55,600 bases of DNA. It comes from Bacteroidota bacterium. Its GTDB lineage: Bacteria; Bacteroidota; Bacteroidia; Bacteroidales; Cfx3-03. How positions within the stretch are numbered: the stretch's first letter is position 1; every line of letters begins with the position of its first letter. This document shows, in pieces, positions 24,610 to 34,288 of the stretch. The notes under the pieces were generated by a model. It worked only from the letters and a program-made list of their open reading frames with translations, did no database searches and was not told the origin of the DNA. Location: contig JACAUB010000001.1 of NCBI GenBank assembly GCA_013390605.1, positions 944,644-1,000,243 on the forward strand. Reading direction: 5' to 3'. A program made the position numbers and the translations under genes.

Positions 24610-27015
24610 ATGAAAAATCAAATAGTTGCTCGCGATTTTTATAAAAATACCAAACATAAACATGAGTTACCAGATATCAATAAGTCTATTTTTAACGGGA
24701 TCACTCATAAAATAAAAAAGCAAACCACATATAGAGATAATGAGAATGAACGTGCTGAAATATTATTTATTACTTCATATCCGCCAAGAGAATGTGGTAT
24801 AGCTACTTACTCTCAGGATTTGATTAAGGCCCTTAATAACAAATTCAGTAGTTCATTGTCAATCAAAGTCTGTGCATTAGAATCGGGCAATGCAGAATAT
24901 ACATATCCTCGCGAAGTAAAATATATTTTGAATACTTCTGTCGTCGCAGAGTATAAAAAACTGGCATTTAGTATTAATAAAGACGATGGTATTAGAATCG
25001 TATTGATCCAGCATGAGTTTGGCTTTTTTAATCGGCAGGAAGACGCTTTTCTTCAGTTTTTAAAAGATCTTTCAAAACCGGTTGTTATTGTTTTTCATAC
25101 AGTATTACCACATCCTGATGAAAAGTTAAAATTAAAAGTTCGATGTATTGCTCACGAATGCGAGTCAATCATTGTGATGACCCATACTTCTGAAGCTCTT
25201 TTAATGAATGAATATGATTTGTCAAAGCAAAAAATATCCGTAATAGCTCACGGTACCCATTTAGTTCCCCATTTAAGCGAAAATTTTCTGAAGATTAAAT
25301 ATGGATTAAAAGGACGGAAGGTTTTAACGACATTTGGGTTGCTTAGTTCTGGAAAGAGTATAGAAACAACCATTGAAGCATTACCTGCCATTGTTAAGGA
25401 AAGTCCCGAAGTGGTATTTTTGGTAATTGGTAAAACACATCCTGAAGTTAAAAAAGAAGAGGGAGAAAAATACCGCGAAAGTCTGGAGAAACTGGTTGTG
25501 CAATATTCACTTCAAGACCATGTTATATTTATTAATAACTATCTGTCATTGCCAGAATTACTTGAATATTTGCAACTTACGGATATTTATTTGTTTACTA
25601 CCAATGATCCGAACCAGGCTGTAAGCGGTACATTCGCTTACGCAATGAGTTGTGCATGTCCTATCATTTCTACTCCCATTCCTCATGCAAAAGAAATATT
25701 GACGGAGGATACTGGAATTATCTTTGATTTTCGTAATTCACAACAATTAGCTGAGGGTGTAATCAGGCTGCTCAAAGATGATGTATTACGAAGAAGCATA
25801 AGTTTAAATACGTTACAGAAAATAGTTTCTACTGCATGGGAAAATTCTGCCGTTGCACACGCTATGTTGTTCGCAAAGATTTCCAACGATAAAATTAAGA
25901 TACAGTATAATTTCCCTCCGATCAATTTAAGCCACTTGAAACAAATGACAACCTTTACCGGAATCATTCAGTTTTCAAAAGTAAATCAACCTGATATCAG
26001 TACAGGATATACGTTAGATGATAATGCAAGAGCCATGGTGGCTATGTGCATGTATTTTAAGTTGACAGGTGATGAAAAGAGTTTATACGAAATAGATAAA
26101 TATCTCACCTTTATTAAAAGCTGCCAGCAACCATGTGGGGATTTTTTAAATTATGTAGATGAAAACCATAAGTTTACAAGTCAAAATAAAGAAACCAATC
26201 TAGATGATTCTAATGGAAGAGCTATTTGGGCGTTAGGATATGTATTATCACTAGATGATCTTTTACCAAAAGAAATAATATCGGAAGCAAAAGCAATCAT
26301 TGAAAAAACATTGCTTCGCATAGATCGAATTTATTCTACCCGTGCAATGGCTTTTACAATTAAGGGTCTATATTTTTATTTAAGCATCAATAAGTCTCCT
26401 GAAAAACTTGCGCTATTGAGAATATTTGCCAATCGATTGGTTCAGATGTATAAACACGAATCAAGTGGAAAATGGGATTGGTTTGAGAGTTATCTAACGT
26501 ATGCTAACAGTATTTTGCCGGAGGCTATGTTGTTAGCATGGAAGCTAACCGGCGAAACTATTTATAGAGAGATTGCTTTATCATCGTTTCGTTTTCTATT
26601 GTCGAAAACATTTAATGAAAACGGGATAGAAGTAATTTCAAATAGAAGCTGGCTTCAGAAGGGAAAGGACGCAGTTCAATTTGGCGAACAACCTATTGAT
26701 GTAGCCTATTCCATAATGACGTTAAGTGAATTTTACGATGAATTTAAAGACGATACATACCTCCAGAAAATGGAGATTGCATTTAACTGGTTTTTAGGAA
26801 ATAACCGATTACATCAAATTATATATAATCCCTGTACCGGCGGTTGTTACGACGGACTTGAGGAAACACATGCAAACCTAAATCAAGGAGCAGAATCTAC
26901 AGTAAGTTATCTGATGGCACGATTAACCATGGAGAAATATAATAAACCAGATAGTTTACCCAAAACACAATTGCAAAATAAAAGTGGAAAAATGCATTTA
27001 TTCAATCGGTTTTAA
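24610..27015 (+). CDS. GT4 glycosyltransferase fused to an (alpha/alpha)-toroid domain
   Basis: 801 residues. Residues 50-430 are a GT-B glycosyltransferase of family 4: ITSYPPRECGIATYSQDL at the N-terminal Rossmann fold, TTFGLLSSGKSIETTIEALP, and an acceptor/donor region ending CACPIISTPIPHAKEIL with the donor-site acid. From about 450 the protein becomes a helical domain with repeated aromatic pairs (STGYTLDDNARAMVAMCMYF, DDSNGRAIWALGYVL, KWDWFESYLTYANSILPEA), resembling a six-hairpin glycosidase fold. This suggests an enzyme that both builds and trims, or a glycan-binding domain. It lies 160 bp after the transporter with no promoter module, so read-through from module 3 is likely. Confidence 0.85.
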   Translation: MKNQIVARDFYKNTKHKHELPDINKSIFNGITHKIKKQTTYRDNENERAEILFITSYPPRECGIATYSQDLIKALNNKFSSSLSIKVCALESGNAEYTYPREVKYILNTSVVAEYKKLAFSINKDDGIRIVLIQHEFGFFNRQEDAFLQFLKDLSKPVVIVFHTVLPHPDEKLKLKVRCIAHECESIIVMTHTSEALLMNEYDLSKQKISVIAHGTHLVPHLSENFLKIKYGLKGRKVLTTFGLLSSGKSIETTIEALPAIVKESPEVVFLVIGKTHPEVKKEEGEKYRESLEKLVVQYSLQDHVIFINNYLSLPELLEYLQLTDIYLFTTNDPNQAVSGTFAYAMSCACPIISTPIPHAKEILTEDTGIIFDFRNSQQLAEGVIRLLKDDVLRRSISLNTLQKIVSTAWENSAVAHAMLFAKISNDKIKIQYNFPPINLSHLKQMTTFTGIIQFSKVNQPDISTGYTLDDNARAMVAMCMYFKLTGDEKSLYEIDKYLTFIKSCQQPCGDFLNYVDENHKFTSQNKETNLDDSNGRAIWALGYVLSLDDLLPKEIISEAKAIIEKTLLRIDRIYSTRAMAFTIKGLYFYLSINKSPEKLALLRIFANRLVQMYKHESSGKWDWFESYLTYANSILPEAMLLAWKLTGETIYREIALSSFRFLLSKTFNENGIEVISNRSWLQKGKDAVQFGEQPIDVAYSIMTLSEFYDEFKDDTYLQKMEIAFNWFLGNNRLHQIIYNPCTGGCYDGLEETHANLNQGAESTVSYLMARLTMEKYNKPDSLPKTQLQNKSGKMHLFNRF

Positions 27016-27063
27016 GGGCTGATATGATTTGTCTTATTCCCTGGGACTTGTATAAAAATCCAA

Positions 27064-27130
27064 TGTGTGAATGATGTAACTCTTATATTAAATTGTGTAA
27101 CACCTTATAGAATTGGCAGACATAACTTTA
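27064..27130 (+). promoter_or_regulatory. Stress promoter module, copy 4
   Basis: TGTGTGAATGATGTAAC from 27064, second box GTGTAAC at 27095-27101 (21 bp), 25 bp to TTTA 27127-27130 (TAACTTTA). It heads the Ig-repeat protein and its OmpA-type partner. Confidence 0.85.
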
Positions 27131-27168
27131 TGTGATGAAAATTTATTTACAATTAAAATTAGAAAAAA

Positions 27169-30100
27169 ATGAAAACGAAAAAACTATTAACAGCCATTGC
27201 GATTGTATCGGTTGGTTTAATAGCGGGATGTCAGAAAGATAACTTTCAGGAAACCATTGGAGTATGTCCGATTGTGGTGTCGACAAACCCCATTAATGGT
27301 GCTGCGGGTGTTCGTTTAGACAAGATAGTTACAGTGACATTTAATGAAAAAATGGATCCTACTACTATCAACAGTTCATCTATTATTATACAAGAAACAA
27401 CACCGAAGGCAGGTGTAATGGGTACCGACAAAGCAACATCAACTTCGAGTATCGACAAAGCTGCAACAATTTCAATTAACGATAAAGCTGCAATACAAGC
27501 AGCAGCGTCAATAGCAGGAACTATTACGTATTCTGACTTAACTGCTACGTTTACTCCAACAACAGCTCTTACGCCAAATACAAGTTATACGGGTAGGGTC
27601 AAAACTACTGTGAAAGATTTAATGGGTAATGCGTTACAAGTCGAATATATTTGGACTTTTACGACTAGTGCAACACCTGCAGTTACTATAACAGATCCTG
27701 CAAATAATGCTACGAGTGTACCCCTTAATAAAGTAGTTTCTGCAACGTTTAGTATGCCAATGGATTCATTGACAATTACTGCAACAACCTTTACCGTGAA
27801 ACAAGGTACAACAACAATTGAAGGTATCGTTTCATATAGTGGTTCGATAGCAATTTTTACACCTACTTTCGCATTTACACCCAATACCATTTATACCGGT
27901 ACTATTACTACTGGTGCTAAGAATAAAGCAGGTGTTTCACTTAGTAGCGATTATATATGGACATTTTCTGCAGGTAACTCACCAACCGTAATTTCTACTA
28001 ATCCGGCAAATAATGCAACGGGTGTAGTCCTTAATCAGGTGGATGCAACTTTTAGTGTAGCAATGGATCCAACAACCATTACCAATGAAAGCTTTACACT
28101 AAAACAAGGGACAACAACAGTCGAAGGGACAATTACGTATATTGGTTCGATAGCAACCTTTATACCTAAAGTTGCTTTTACACCTAATACTGTTTATACT
28201 GGCACCATTACCACTCAAGCTAAAAACACACTCGGTATACCACTGGCAAAAGATTATGTTTGGATATTTACAACTCCATTTCTAACTCCTACAGTAAATT
28301 CAACAGACCCGGTAAATAATGCTTCTGATGTAGTGCTTAATAAAGTGATTTTTGCAACCTTCAGTGTTCCAATGGATCCATCTACCATTTCTGCATCAAC
28401 CTTTACATTAAAACAAGGAACAACGCTTATCGCAGGAACAGTTTCTTATAATGGATTAACAGCATCTTTTACTCCTTCTACCGCACTTATTCCCAATACT
28501 GTTTACACGGGTACTATTACAACCGGAGCAAAGAATATGCCGGGTACTGCACTCGCAACGGATTATATTTGGAGCTTTACTACTGGAACCTTTGCGGCTC
28601 CTACAGTGATTTCTACTGATCCGACAAATAACACTACCGGAGTTGGTCTTAATAAGGTAGTTGCTGCAACTTTTAGTGTACCAATGGATGCTTCTACGCT
28701 TACTACAGCAACTTTTACCATCAAAAATGGGACAGCATTTGTAATGGGATCAGTTACGTACAGTGGTTCAACTGCATCCTTTACACCTGATGTTGCACTT
28801 ACAGCCAATACTGTTTATACCTGCACCATTACTACCGGAGCTAAAAATGTACTAGGCACTTCACTGGCAAATGATTATGTCTGGACATTTACCACATTGT
28901 TTACGGCTCCAACGGTAACTTCAACAGACCCGGTAAATAATGCTACTGGTGTCGTTTTAAATAAATTAGTTGGTGCAACTTTTAGTGTTCCAATGAATTC
29001 GTCAACGCTTAATGCAACAACATTTACCTTAAAACAAGGAACAACACCAGTTGCAGGAGTAGTTACGTATAGCGGTTCAACTGCATTTTTTACTCCATCT
29101 ATCGCTCTAACACCCAATACTGTTTACACCGGTACTATTACAGCCGGAGCAAAGAATATGTCGGGAACAGCATTAGCTAATGACTATGTGTGGAGTTTCA
29201 CTACCGGAACTTTTGCAGCTCCCACAGTGATCTCTACTGATCCAACAAATAACGCTACCGGAGTTGGCTTTAATAAAGTAGTTGCTGCTACATTTAGTGT
29301 ACCAATGGATCCAGCTAGTATTACTACTGCATCATTTACCATGAAAAATGGCACAACATCAGTCATAGGGACAGTTACGTACAGTGGTTCAACTGCATCA
29401 TTTACCCCTAATATTGCACTTACAGCCAATACTATTTATACCTGCACCATTACAACCGGAGCTAAAAATGTACTAGGTACGTCAATAACAAATGATTATG
29501 TCTGGACATTTACCACATTGTTTACGGCTCCTACTGTAATTTCAACAGACCCGGAAAATAATGCAACTGGTATTGTTTTAAATAAAGTAGTTGCTGCAAC
29601 TTTTAGTGTTCCAATGAATTCGTCGACACTTACTTCATCAACGTTTACACTGAAACAAGGAACAACTGCAGTTGCTGGATCAGTTTCATATAGTGGTTCA
29701 ACTGCATTTTTTACTCCTTCTGTCGCCCTTATTCCCAATACTGTTTACACTGGTACTATTACAACCGGTGCAAAGAATATGCCGGGTACATCACTTGCAA
29801 ATGATTATGTCTGGAGCTTTACAACCGGAACCTTTGCAGCCCCCACAGTGATATCTACTGACCCTACAAATAATGCCACGGGTGTTGGTCTTAATAAAGT
29901 AGTTGCTGCAACATTTAGTGTGCCAATGGATCCAACTAGTCTTACTACTGCATCCTTTACCATCAAACAAGGGACAACATCAGTCATAGGGATAATTTCT
30001 TACAGTGGTTCGACTGCATCCTTTACACCAAATATCGCACTTACACCGAATACTACCTATACTGCTACTATTACAACAGGAGCTAAAAATGTATTGGGTA

Positions 30101-31125
30101 CAACATTGGCAAATGATTATGTATGGATCTTTACCACTTTAGCTCTTACGGCTCCAACGATAACTTCAACTGACCCGGCAAATAATGCTACTGGTGTTGC
30201 TTTAAATAAAGTAGTTGCTGCAACTTTTAGTGTTCCAATGAATTCGTCGACAATTACTTCATCAACGTTTACCCTGAAACAAGGAACAACTGCAGTCGCT
30301 GGAACAATTTCATATAGTGGTTCAACCGCATCTTTTACTCCAACAAGTAATCTTTTGCCGGGTACTATCTATACTGCTACTATTACAACCGGAGCTAAAA
30401 ATGTTGCGGGAACCCCACTAGTCAACAACTATGTGTGGAGCTTTAGTACTATAGCAGCCTCAGGTCCAATTGCTCCTGATCTTAAAACAGCTGGTCGATT
30501 TGGAATTCTATCAGGTGTTGGAGTTAGCAACAATGCTGGATTCAGTGTGATTAATGATCTAGATGTAGGTATAAGTCCGGGTGTTCGCTCTTCTGTTACA
30601 GGATTTCCTCCAGCAATAGTAGTGAATGGAGCAATCTTTGCCTCAGATGATAGTGGTGCTGTTGCTGCAATGTTGATACAGGCTAAACAAGATCTGACGG
30701 ATGCATATCTTTTCGCAGCAGGAGCCGTTTCTCCTGCACCTGCAACAGTAGCAGGCGATCAGGGTGGTAAAACACTTGCACCGGGTATTTATAAATCAAC
30801 ATCAACTTTGTTAATACAGTCAGGCGATCTAACGCTGGATGCACAAGGTAATGCGAATGCTGTTTGGATATTCCAGGTAGCAGCAGGCTTTACTACAGTC
30901 GGTGGAGCAGGTGGAAATGTTATCCTTACCGGAGGTGCTCAAGCTAAAAACGTCTATTGGCAAGTTGGTAGTTCTGCTACCATTGGAGATTTTACATCAT
31001 TTAAAGGAAACATTCTGGCTTTAACATCTATTACGATGAATTCAGGTGCAACCGCGGTAGGCAGAATGCTTGCTAGAAATGGTTCTGTAGTAATGACTAG
31101 TACAAACATAATCAATAAGCCGTAA
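27169..31125 (+). CDS. Ig-repeat surface lipoprotein with DUF3494 (ice-binding-like) domain
   Basis: 1318 residues. Lipoprotein signal with Cys at about 21 (LIAGCQKDN). Ten Big/SbsA-type Ig-like repeats of about 103 residues follow, each opening STDPxNNATGVxLNKVVAAT and containing SFTPxxALTPNTxYTxTIT and DYVWTFTT. Repeat 1 carries an Ala/Thr-rich insertion. From repeat 5 on, two repeat types alternate (FAAPTVISTDPTNN and LFTAPTVxSTDPxNN), giving near-identical two-repeat units of about 612 bp. Residues from about 1100 to the end match DUF3494 (FGILSGVGVSNN ... GRMLARNGSVVMTSTNIINK), known from ice-binding and adhesion proteins. Antifreeze activity is only one possibility; cell-surface adhesion is as likely. 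It starts 14 bp before the OmpA-type gene. Confidence 0.9.
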   Translation: MKTKKLLTAIAIVSVGLIAGCQKDNFQETIGVCPIVVSTNPINGAAGVRLDKIVTVTFNEKMDPTTINSSSIIIQETTPKAGVMGTDKATSTSSIDKAATISINDKAAIQAAASIAGTITYSDLTATFTPTTALTPNTSYTGRVKTTVKDLMGNALQVEYIWTFTTSATPAVTITDPANNATSVPLNKVVSATFSMPMDSLTITATTFTVKQGTTTIEGIVSYSGSIAIFTPTFAFTPNTIYTGTITTGAKNKAGVSLSSDYIWTFSAGNSPTVISTNPANNATGVVLNQVDATFSVAMDPTTITNESFTLKQGTTTVEGTITYIGSIATFIPKVAFTPNTVYTGTITTQAKNTLGIPLAKDYVWIFTTPFLTPTVNSTDPVNNASDVVLNKVIFATFSVPMDPSTISASTFTLKQGTTLIAGTVSYNGLTASFTPSTALIPNTVYTGTITTGAKNMPGTALATDYIWSFTTGTFAAPTVISTDPTNNTTGVGLNKVVAATFSVPMDASTLTTATFTIKNGTAFVMGSVTYSGSTASFTPDVALTANTVYTCTITTGAKNVLGTSLANDYVWTFTTLFTAPTVTSTDPVNNATGVVLNKLVGATFSVPMNSSTLNATTFTLKQGTTPVAGVVTYSGSTAFFTPSIALTPNTVYTGTITAGAKNMSGTALANDYVWSFTTGTFAAPTVISTDPTNNATGVGFNKVVAATFSVPMDPASITTASFTMKNGTTSVIGTVTYSGSTASFTPNIALTANTIYTCTITTGAKNVLGTSITNDYVWTFTTLFTAPTVISTDPENNATGIVLNKVVAATFSVPMNSSTLTSSTFTLKQGTTAVAGSVSYSGSTAFFTPSVALIPNTVYTGTITTGAKNMPGTSLANDYVWSFTTGTFAAPTVISTDPTNNATGVGLNKVVAATFSVPMDPTSLTTASFTIKQGTTSVIGIISYSGSTASFTPNIALTPNTTYTATITTGAKNVLGTTLANDYVWIFTTLALTAPTITSTDPANNATGVALNKVVAATFSVPMNSSTITSSTFTLKQGTTAVAGTISYSGSTASFTPTSNLLPGTIYTATITTGAKNVAGTPLVNNYVWSFSTIAASGPIAPDLKTAGRFGILSGVGVSNNAGFSVINDLDVGISPGVRSSVTGFPPAIVVNGAIFASDDSGAVAAMLIQAKQDLTDAYLFAAGAVSPAPATVAGDQGGKTLAPGIYKSTSTLLIQSGDLTLDAQGNANAVWIFQVAAGFTTVGGAGGNVILTGGAQAKNVYWQVGSSATIGDFTSFKGNILALTSITMNSGATAVGRMLARNGSVVMTSTNIINKP
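27703..30436 (+). repeat. Tandem DNA repeats encoding Ig-like domains
   Basis: Nine tandem units of about 306-312 bp (repeats 2-10 of the adhesin). Units around 28608, 29220 and 29832 are spaced 612 bp and are almost identical in sequence, indicating recent duplication of a two-domain block. Prone to slippage or recombination. Confidence 0.8.
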
Positions 31126-31138
31126 ATTATAAATAATT

Positions 31139-33184
31139 ATGAAAGCTATAACTAATTTGAAAAAGGAATCACGCATGGCGTGGTTCCCTTATTTCCTGGC
31201 CTTGAAAAGTGTTATTTTAAGTGCTTTGATTTTGGCAGGTATCCTGGCGCCTCTTCAGGCCCAAGAGATTCAATATACACGACCCTCATGGTGGTTTGGT
31301 GCAGCGGCTGGAGCAAATTTTGACTACTATCGTGGTTCAACTCAAAATTTGAATAAATATTTAACCGTTCCTACTACTTTTCATGAAGGTGACGGAGTCG
31401 GCTTGTTTATTGCTCCACTTGTAGAATTTCATCGCCCCCACTCAGTATTGGGTGCAATACTACAGATTGGATATGATAATCGTAAAGGCTCATTTAATCA
31501 GGTAATCACTCCCTGTAACTGTCCGGCTGATTTATCTGCGAATCTTACTTACTTAACAGTGGAGCCGAGTTTGCGATTAGCCCCTTTTAGATCTAATTTC
31601 TATTTGTATGGTGGTCCTCGTCTGGCATTTAATGTAGAGAAGACATTCTCTTATCAGTTGGGTACTAACCCGAATGTTATAGGGCAAGCTGCAAACCCTG
31701 AAGTAAAAGGTGATTTTAGCAATGTGAATAATACGCTAATTTCGATGCAAGTCGGAGCAGGGTATGATATTCAGCTTTCATCGAAGAGCAAGCATACACA
31801 ATATGTGCTCTCTCCTTTTGTCTCTTTTCAACCTTATTATGGTCAATCTCCACGATCAACAGAAACATGGAATATAACCACTTTGCGTGTTGGTGCTGCT
31901 CTTAAGTTAGGACGCGGACATAAAATTCTAATGCCAGTAGCCGTTATACCGGTAAAGGCTGAAGTTGTAATAGTAGATCCAGAAGTCCAGTTTGTTGTTA
32001 ATGCACCAAAGAATATTCCTATTGAACGTAAGGTTAGGGAGATATTTCCACTTCGTAATTACATATTCTTTGACTTGGAATCAACTGAAATACCTGACCG
32101 TTATGTTTTGCTAAAGAAAAATCAGGTAAATGATTTCAAAGAAGACCAACTGGAATCATTCAAACCTATAAATCTGTCAGGTCGTTCAGAGCGCCAGATG
32201 ATTGTCTATTATAATGTGCTAAACATCCTGGGTGACCGTATGGTGAAAAATCCTTCTGTAACTATTATGTTGGTAGGATCATCAGAGAAAGGACCGAAAG
32301 ATGGTCGTGAAATGGCAGAATCTGTCAAACAATATCTGGTAAGTACTTTTGATATTGCTCCTTCAAAAATCAGCATCGAAGGACGGAATAAACCAAAGAT
32401 TCCATCTGAACATCCTGGTGGTCAAACCGACCTGGTTCTGCTTCGTGAGGGCGACCGAAGAGTGTCTATCGAAAGTAGTTCCCCTGTCTTGCTGATGGAG
32501 TTCCAGAGCGGCCCAGATGCTCCACTAAGACCTGTAGAAATCATTTCTATGCAGGAAGCACCGCTTGATAGTTATGTTTCTTTCAATGTTCAGGGAGCTA
32601 ATGCAGCATTCTCGTCATGGTCGTTAGAAATCAAAGATGATAAAGGTGTAGTACAATATTTTGGGCCTTATACTGATGAAACAATGAGTATACCAGGGAA
32701 ATCAATTTTAGGTACACGTCCTGAAGGTGACTATACGGTGACGATGATTGGTAAGACAAAGAGCGGGAATACGGTACGTAAGGAAACTTCTGTACATATG
32801 GTTCTTTGGACTCCAACGACTAATGAAGAAGGAATGAGATTTAGTGTGATTTTCGAATTTAACGAGTCGAAAGCCATCGCTATTTATGAAAGATATCTCA
32901 CTGATATTGTAACACCTAGGATTCCTAATGGTGCAACTGTAATTATTCACGGTCATACCGATATTATTGGTGAGGAAGCTTATAATCTCAAACTATCAGT
33001 AGCTCGTGCTAATGAAGTCAAGAGCATTCTTGAAAATGCACTTTCAAAAGCAGGTAGAAGTGATGTGAAAATAGAAGTATACGGATTCGGTGAAGATCTA
33101 AACTTAGCACCGTTTGAAAATAAATATCCGGAACAACGTTTTTATAACCGTACAGTTATCATTGATATTATTCCTACAAAGTAA
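31139..33184 (+). CDS. Outer membrane protein with two OmpA-like domains
   Basis: 681 residues. A signal-type N-terminus (cleavage near LQAQ, residue 41) precedes a beta-barrel-like region (about 45-260; GAAAGANFDYYRGS, LRLAPFRSNFYLYGGPRLAF). Two OmpA-like peptidoglycan-binding domains follow. The first, at about 300-440, is degenerate (NYIFFDLESTEIPDRYVLL, SKISIEGRNKP). The second, at about 560-680, is standard (FEFNESKAIAIYERYL, VIIHGHTDIIGEEAYNLKLS). It starts 13 bp after the adhesin and has the same promoter, which suggests that it anchors or assembles that protein. A terminator at 33219-33254 ends the unit. Confidence 0.85.
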   Translation: MKAITNLKKESRMAWFPYFLALKSVILSALILAGILAPLQAQEIQYTRPSWWFGAAAGANFDYYRGSTQNLNKYLTVPTTFHEGDGVGLFIAPLVEFHRPHSVLGAILQIGYDNRKGSFNQVITPCNCPADLSANLTYLTVEPSLRLAPFRSNFYLYGGPRLAFNVEKTFSYQLGTNPNVIGQAANPEVKGDFSNVNNTLISMQVGAGYDIQLSSKSKHTQYVLSPFVSFQPYYGQSPRSTETWNITTLRVGAALKLGRGHKILMPVAVIPVKAEVVIVDPEVQFVVNAPKNIPIERKVREIFPLRNYIFFDLESTEIPDRYVLLKKNQVNDFKEDQLESFKPINLSGRSERQMIVYYNVLNILGDRMVKNPSVTIMLVGSSEKGPKDGREMAESVKQYLVSTFDIAPSKISIEGRNKPKIPSEHPGGQTDLVLLREGDRRVSIESSSPVLLMEFQSGPDAPLRPVEIISMQEAPLDSYVSFNVQGANAAFSSWSLEIKDDKGVVQYFGPYTDETMSIPGKSILGTRPEGDYTVTMIGKTKSGNTVRKETSVHMVLWTPTTNEEGMRFSVIFEFNESKAIAIYERYLTDIVTPRIPNGATVIIHGHTDIIGEEAYNLKLSVARANEVKSILENALSKAGRSDVKIEVYGFGEDLNLAPFENKYPEQRFYNRTVIIDIIPTK

Positions 33185-33218
33185 GTTTTTTATAATCAAA
33201 TAGAAATTTATTAGTATA

Positions 33219-33254
33219 AAAAAGCAGAGGTCTCAATATGAGTCTCTGCTTTTT
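33219..33254 (+). terminator. Intrinsic terminator after the adhesin/OmpA unit
   Basis: Stem AAAAAGCAGAG (33219-33229) with CTCTGCTTTTT (33244-33254) and an inner CTCA/TGAG pair. Confidence 0.92.
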
Positions 33255-33310
33255 AGTATATGTCGTTTTAAAATTTATGCTTTAATACAAAAGATATATT
33301 TTATTTAAAA

Positions 33311-33377
33311 TGTGTGAATGATGTAACTAATTGCAAAAGTTATGTAATGCTTCTTAATAGCAATGTAATCATCTTTG
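33311..33377 (+). promoter_or_regulatory. Stress promoter module, copy 5
   Basis: TGTGTGAATG from 33311, boxes ATGTAAC 33321-33327 and ATGTAAT 33342-33348 (21 bp), 25 bp to TTTG 33374-33377 (CATCTTTG). It heads the Mla-type operon. Confidence 0.88.
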
Positions 33378-33442
33378 TTCTTTGGAATTGATCCGATCAT
33401 ATTATTTTGAACGATAGTTGAATAAAATAAAACAGTTTTATC

Positions 33443-34288
33443 ATGAGGAAAATTATTCCTGTTATCAAAATAACTCCACTTATTAAAGGAGCACAAAAAA
33501 GCACCATAAAGCTTACTGAAAAATCATTTGATTTTGCAGCTAACGTAAAGGGGTTCTTTACTGATGTCGCAAATGTTTTTATTTTCATTTCGCTTACTAT
33601 AAAAGAAATGTTCTCACGTGATTTTGAGTTCAAAGAATTTTTTCGTCAATGTTTTCAAGTTGGATATAAAACCCTCCCACTTATTTCAGTAACAGGTGTT
33701 ATTATGGGTTTGGTACTTACTATTCAAGCACGGCCCTCTCTCATGCATTTCGGAGCTGTTTCAATGCTTCCCGGAATGGTCGCTACATCGCTTATCAGAG
33801 AAATGGGCCCGGTTATAACCGCATTGATTTGTGCAGGAAAAATTGGTTCAGGAATGGGGGCTGAGTTAGGCTCTATGAAAGTGACAGAACAAATTGATGC
33901 TATGGAAGTATCGTCTACCAATCCTATGAAGTATTTGATAGTCACAAGAGTATTAGCCGCTACATTGATGATCCCTATATTGATATTATATGCTGATGCA
34001 CTTGGTATTTTAGGAAGCTGGGTAGGGGCAAATATTAAAGGTGACGTGACTTTTGTTTTGTTCTTTTCTCAGGCATTTAAGAATATGGGTTTTATTGATT
34101 TCTTACCAGCCTTAATTAAATCATTCTTTTTTGGAACAGTGATTGGTTTTGTTGGCTGTTATAAAGGATATACAGCAGGGCGGGGAACAGAAAGTGTAGG
34201 AATTGCAGCAAACTCAGCGGTTGTACTATCATCATTGTTGGTGATAATTGTGGATATGATTGCTGTGCAAATTACAGATATGATATGA
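33443..34288 (+). CDS. mlaE: MlaE-family ABC permease
   Basis: 281 residues with a positively charged N-terminus and about five membrane segments. Family-diagnostic sequences are FRQCFQVGYKTLPLISVTGV, GMVATSLIREMGPVITALIC, AGKIGSGMGAELGSMKVTEQ, IDAMEV and TESVGIAANSAVVLSS. It forms the membrane part of a phospholipid/lipid transport complex with the ATPase and MCE proteins that follow. Its TGA overlaps the next ATG (ATGA). First gene of the four-gene unit behind module copy 5. Confidence 0.95.
   Translation: MRKIIPVIKITPLIKGAQKSTIKLTEKSFDFAANVKGFFTDVANVFIFISLTIKEMFSRDFEFKEFFRQCFQVGYKTLPLISVTGVIMGLVLTIQARPSLMHFGAVSMLPGMVATSLIREMGPVITALICAGKIGSGMGAELGSMKVTEQIDAMEVSSTNPMKYLIVTRVLAATLMIPILILYADALGILGSWVGANIKGDVTFVLFFSQAFKNMGFIDFLPALIKSFFFGTVIGFVGCYKGYTAGRGTESVGIAANSAVVLSSLLVIIVDMIAVQITDMI

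Noticed and set aside
28563..29987. Series of 60-100-codon minus-strand ORFs opposite the Ig repeats
   Set aside because: They recur with the repeat period and simply mirror the coding strand.
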